The translations under genes were made by a program, and so were the position numbers. Below, piece after piece: positions 61,055-64,000 of a stretch of 64,000 bases of DNA. The stretch covers positions 8,209 through 72,208 of the forward strand of contig NZ_JZKH01000039.1 in the NCBI RefSeq assembly GCF_000961885.1, given 5' to 3'. The notes below the pieces were generated by a model that was not told the DNA's origin, did no database searches, and worked only from the letters and a program-made list of their open reading frames with translations. This DNA comes from Streptomyces rubellomurinus. GTDB taxonomy: Bacteria; Actinomycetota; Actinomycetes; Streptomycetales; Streptomycetaceae. Numbering within the stretch: the first letter of the stretch is position 1; the number at the start of each line of letters is the position of its first letter.

Positions 61055-61672
61055 ATGGGACGCCGGGTCGTTCCGCTGACGCTGGACAACCTCGCGGATC
61101 TGCCGACGACCTGCCGCTCCTGCGTGTTCTGGGAGCTGGATCCGGTCAGCGGGAGGGCGGCGGTGGAGTCCGGCAAGCCCGAGGCGGAGAAGGAGGGGTG
61201 GATCTCCGCGGTGCTGCTGGAGTGGGGCTCGTGCGGCCGGATCGTCTACGTGGACGACCAGCCGGCCGGGTTCGTGCTGTACGCGCCGCCCGCGTACGTG
61301 CCCCGGTCGCAGTCCTTCCCGACCAGTCCGGTCTCCCCGGACGCCGTTCAGCTGATGATCAGTCGGGTGCTGCCCGGCTACCAGCGCCAGGGGCTGGGCC
61401 GGGTGCTGGTGCAGACGGTGGCCAAGGACCTGCTGGGGCGCGGGGTGCGGGCGATCGAGGCCTTCGGCTCGGTGGGCCGGGTGCCGACCAGCTGCGTGCT
61501 GCCGGCCGACCACCTGCTCGCGGTGGGCTTCAAGACCGTCCGGCCGCACCACCGCTACCCGCGGCTGCGGCTGGAGGCGCGGACCACGCTCTCCTGGCGC
61601 GGCGGTGCGGAGGGGGCGCTGGAGCGGCTGCTCGGCGCCGGGCGCAAGGAACCGGCCCTGCGGCCGTTCTGA
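61055..61672 (+). CDS. GNAT family N-acetyltransferase
   Basis: The product has 205 residues from ATG 61055 with GGAGGAGG upstream. It has the GNAT motif A segment (LMISRVLPGYQRQGLGRVLVQTVAKDLLGRG, about 108-138, with the RQGLGR acetyl-CoA loop). An N-terminal CxxCxFWE motif (TTCRSCVFWELDPVSG) may bind metal. The substrate is unknown. In Streptomyces it always follows parB here, so it may be co-transcribed from the parAB unit, but the parS site lies between. Confidence 0.88.
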   Translation: MGRRVVPLTLDNLADLPTTCRSCVFWELDPVSGRAAVESGKPEAEKEGWISAVLLEWGSCGRIVYVDDQPAGFVLYAPPAYVPRSQSFPTSPVSPDAVQLMISRVLPGYQRQGLGRVLVQTVAKDLLGRGVRAIEAFGSVGRVPTSCVLPADHLLAVGFKTVRPHHRYPRLRLEARTTLSWRGGAEGALERLLGAGRKEPALRPF

Positions 61673-61722
61673 GCCTCCGGGGCCCCGGAGGACGCGCCTC
61701 GGGAACGGGCCGGAGACGACGA

Positions 61723-61764
61723 CGGCGGCGGGGCTCCCCTCGGACCGGGGGAGCCCCGCCGCCG
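61723..61764. terminator. bidirectional terminator between the GNAT gene and trxA
   Basis: The 17-bp arms CGGCGGCGGGGCTCCCC and GGGGAGCCCCGCCGCCG lie between convergent genes and surround an 8-base loop. Confidence 0.9.
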
Positions 61765-61784
61765 TGCGGCAGGCGGTGGCGGAC

Positions 61785-62111
61785 CTAGATCAGGCCGTCC
61801 AGCTCGCGGAGCAGAGCGGCCTTCGGCCGGGCACCGGTGATCTGCTTCACCGGCTGGCCGCCCTTGTACAGGATCAGCGTCGGGATCGAGATGACGTTGT
61901 ACTCGGCAGCGGTCTTCTGGTTCGCGTCCACGTCGAGCTTCGCGACGGTCAGCTTGTCGCCGTGCTCGGCGGCGATCTCCTCTAGGACCGGGGCGACCTG
62001 GCGGCACGGGCCGCACCAGGTGGCCCAGAAGTCGACCAGGACGGGCTTGTCGCTCTCCAGGACATCGGCAGTGAACGTCGCGTCGGTGACGGTGGTGGTG
62101 GCGCCGGCCAC
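61785..62111 (-). CDS. trxA: thioredoxin
   Basis: The protein has 108 residues from GTG 62111 ([18 protein letters not shown]) with the active site WCGPC in [20 protein letters not shown] and the cis-Pro loop [12 protein letters not shown]. It reduces protein disulfides using electrons from TrxB. A longer frame upstream is rejected because of its composition. It follows trxB by 147 bp on the same strand. Confidence 0.97.
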   Translation of the reverse strand: MAGATTTVTDATFTADVLESDKPVLVDFWATWCGPCRQVAPVLEEIAAEHGDKLTVAKLDVDANQKTAAEYNVISIPTLILYKGGQPVKQITGARPKAALLRELDGLI

Positions 62112-62215
62112 GGGGACTCCTCGGGTAGGACGGAGGGGGTGCTGCCAGGACAACAACGGACGGGGGAGTTCTGTTTCTGCCTGGCCGGGGGAGGGGTGCC
62201 GGGGGTGCTCCGGGT

Positions 62216-62229
62216 GTTCCCCGTGGAAC
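62216..62229. other. degenerate parS-like site between trxA and trxB
   Basis: GTTCCCCGTGGAAC keeps the dyad but has CCCGTG in the centre instead of CACGTG, so binding by ParB would be weak. Confidence 0.5.
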
Positions 62230-62258
62230 ACCCCCGGGAGGCGCGAGGGGGCTGGGGC

Positions 62259-63224
62259 TCAGACCGCCACGACGGCGGCCTTGGCCTCCAGGTCGTCCAG
62301 CGCGGCGAGGTAGCGCTCGGCGTCCAGCGCGGCGGAGCAGCCGGTGCCGGAGGCGGTGATCGCCTGGCGGTAGGTGTGGTCCACGACGTCGCCGGCGGCG
62401 AAGACGCCCTCGATGTTGGTCCGGGTCGAGGGGGCGTCGACCTTGAGGTAGCCCTCCTCGTCGAGCTCCAGCTGGCCCTTGAACAGCTCGGTGCGCGGGT
62501 CGTGGCCGATCGCGATGAACAGGCCGGTGACGTCGAGCTCGCGGGTCTCGCCGGTCTGCGTGTCGCGCAGGGTGACGCCGCTCAGCTTCGGGTCGCCGTG
62601 GATGGCCTCGACCGCGCTGTTCCACTCGAAGCGGATCTTCGGGTCGGCGAAGGCGCGCTCCTGCATCGCCTTGGAGGCGCGCAGGGCGTCCCGGCGGTGG
62701 ATGATCGTGACGGACTTGGCGAAGCGGGAGAGGAAGGTCGCCTCCTCCAGCGCGGTGTCACCGCCGCCGACCACCGCGATGTCCTGGTCGCGGAAGAAGA
62801 AGCCGTCGCAGGTGGCGCACCAGGACACCCCGCGGCCGGAGAGCTTGTCCTCGTTCGGCAGGTCCAGCTTGCGGTGCTGCGAGCCGGTGGTGACGATCAC
62901 GGCGCGGGCCCTGTGCACGTTGCCCTCGGAGTCGGTGACGGTCTTGACGTCACCGGTGAGGTCGACGGCGACGATGTCGTCCGGGACCAGCTCGGCGCCG
63001 AACTTCTCGGCCTGCGCCCGCATGTTGTCCATCAGCTCGGGGCCCATGATGCCGTCCCGGAAGCCCGGGAAGTTCTCCACCTCGGTGGTGTTCATCAGCG
63101 CGCCACCGGCGGTGACGGCTCCCTCGAACACCAGCGGCTTGAGGGAGGCACGGGCCGTGTAGAGCGCTGCCGTGTACCCGGCCGGGCCGGAACCGATGAT
63201 GATCACGTTACGGACGTCGCTCAC
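62259..63224 (-). CDS. trxB: thioredoxin reductase
   Basis: The protein has 321 residues from GTG 63224 ([27 protein letters not shown]). FAD motif GSGPAG; redox-active CATCDG within [29 protein letters not shown], which also contains the NADPH motif GGGDTA; and the C-terminal [32 protein letters not shown]. It passes electrons from NADPH to thioredoxin. It is in the same unit as trxA, 147 bp upstream. Confidence 0.97.
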   Translation of the reverse strand: MSDVRNVIIIGSGPAGYTAALYTARASLKPLVFEGAVTAGGALMNTTEVENFPGFRDGIMGPELMDNMRAQAEKFGAELVPDDIVAVDLTGDVKTVTDSEGNVHRARAVIVTTGSQHRKLDLPNEDKLSGRGVSWCATCDGFFFRDQDIAVVGGGDTALEEATFLSRFAKSVTIIHRRDALRASKAMQERAFADPKIRFEWNSAVEAIHGDPKLSGVTLRDTQTGETRELDVTGLFIAIGHDPRTELFKGQLELDEEGYLKVDAPSTRTNIEGVFAAGDVVDHTYRQAITASGTGCSAALDAERYLAALDDLEAKAAVVAV

Positions 63225-63414
63225 TGCATCTCCTGGTTCGCATCGCGACCCGCGTTTGCTGCGGGGAGGGCGGTCCTGCTCCGCCGCCCGGGACAACGAC
63301 TGACCAGTGTCCCGCATTCCCAGGCGGATCAGTACCAGGTGCCCGAAGTTCGGGAGCGTCGCGCCGCCCTGGTCGTCGATCGCATGGGCACGCCGCCCCA
63401 CGGCCGGGGGTCCG

Positions 63415-64000
63415 TCAGCGGACCGGGACGGTCCGGTGCAGCAGGACCGGCCCGCAGTCGGCGGAGCGCAGGTAGACGTCGGCGTGCGCCGCGTCCCCGG
63501 GCACCGGGTAGACCAGCACGTCGACCGGGGCGCCCTGGTAGGTGCCCCGGTCGGTGGCCAGCGGGGTGCCGGCGGCGGGAGCCGGGCAGGCCGTCGCGGC
63601 GGATCCGGTGGCGGCGTGGGGGGCCGGGGCGGGCGAGCCCTGGGCCGGGGGTTCGGCGCCGCCGTCGGTGGGCTGCTCGGCGGTGGACCGGCCGGGCTCG
63701 GCCGGGCGCAGCCCCGGGGCGGTGGCCGAGCGGGTCAGCAGCTGCTGGATCTGCGCGGTGAGCCGGTCGTCCTGGTAGGCCGTACCGGCGGCACCGGACG
63801 TCCGGGGGCTCTGCGCGGCGGCCACGTCCGGCCGGGGCGCGGCGGCGGTGGTGGACGCGCCGCGGCCGGTGTCGCCGGGGACGAGCCACAGGACCCCGCC
63901 CCAGGCGAGCGCGCCCAGCGCGGCGGCCGCGCCGGCCAGCAGGCCGAGCCGGCGCCGCCGCCGGGGGCGGCCGGGGCCGGTGGCCGCGCCGGAGCGGCCC
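63415..64000 (-). CDS. membrane-anchored protein, possible anti-sigma or secreted-domain protein (partial)
   Basis: The C-terminal 195 residues are in the window; the frame continues past the right edge. A basic RRRRLG stretch precedes a hydrophobic helix ([21 protein letters not shown]), followed by a Thr/Ala/Pro-rich extracytoplasmic region, and a terminal domain with two cysteines ([35 protein letters not shown]). In S. coelicolor the gene between trxB and the ECF sigma factor gene sigM has this position, so a sigma-M-linked membrane protein is possible. The N-terminus is not visible. Confidence 0.72.
   Translation of the reverse strand, partial: GRSGAATGPGRPRRRRRLGLLAGAAAALGALAWGGVLWLVPGDTGRGASTTAAAPRPDVAAAQSPRTSGAAGTAYQDDRLTAQIQQLLTRSATAPGLRPAEPGRSTAEQPTDGGAEPPAQGSPAPAPHAATGSAATACPAPAAGTPLATDRGTYQGAPVDVLVYPVPGDAAHADVYLRSADCGPVLLHRTVPVR

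Overview
The window is a high-GC actinomycete chromosome segment from the origin of replication of a Streptomyces-type organism (family Streptomycetaceae, either Streptomyces or Kitasatospora). This rests on the gene order trxB-trxA-GNAT-parB-parA-rsmG-jag-yidC-yidD-rnpA-rpmH-dnaA-oriC-dnaN-gnd-recF-DUF721-gyrB-gyrA, on the very long dnaA linker, on the many TTGTCCACA-type DnaA boxes, on GTTTCACGTGAAAC-type parS sites, and on the crgA / class E sortase / DUF881 / rhomboid / DUF5324 cluster.

Layout. (1) 1-5.6 kb: cell-envelope and division cluster (class E sortases, a glutamine amidotransferase, DUF881, CrgA, rhomboid protease, DUF5324). A compact DnaA-box cluster lies between crgA and the rhomboid gene. 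(2) 5.67-39.31 kb: a complete-looking tailed-phage (siphovirus, HK97-type head) prophage of about 33.6 kb integrated in tRNA-Ala(UGC). It is bounded by a 26-bp direct repeat of the tRNA 3' end. From attL it carries a cargo region (two divergent hydroxymethylbilane synthase homologues, a porphobilinogen-synthase homologue without its catalytic lysines, a short RsbW-type ATPase operon, an XRE-TPR regulator, a lipoprotein), then lysis (holin, lysin), tail (with a GGGAAAA -1 frameshift site), head and packaging genes. These are followed by an HNH nuclease, a divergent membrane-protein gene, a PP2C phosphatase operon, a zinc-finger/HTH replication-like block, a run of six overlapping small genes, a HTH gene, a repressor, and the tyrosine integrase next to attR. 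(3) 39.3-42.6 kb: tRNA-Ala, two identical tRNA-Ile(GAU), a DLW-39 small protein, a cyclopropane-synthase-like methyltransferase and a DUF3566 membrane protein. (4) 42.7-54.9 kb: gyrA, gyrB, DUF721, recF, gnd, dnaN, oriC, dnaA. (5) 54.9-64 kb: rpmH, rnpA, yidD, yidC, jag, rsmG, parA, parB with parS sites, a GNAT enzyme, trxA, trxB and the edge of a membrane-anchored protein.

The prophage genes fall into a lytic/structural block read on the minus strand and a small immunity/integration region at the right. Four copies of a GTTCGCGAAC palindrome lie at the early promoter, near the repressor gene and inside the 5' end of int, so the repressor probably controls early genes and integrase together. 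The most unusual content is the tetrapyrrole-like cargo at 5.96-8.90 kb. The two HemC homologues keep the cofactor cysteine and catalytic aspartate but differ from each other at other conserved positions. The HemB homologue keeps the three zinc cysteines but has Ile and Glu where the two Schiff-base lysines should be. It therefore cannot make porphobilinogen by the known mechanism, and its true role is open.
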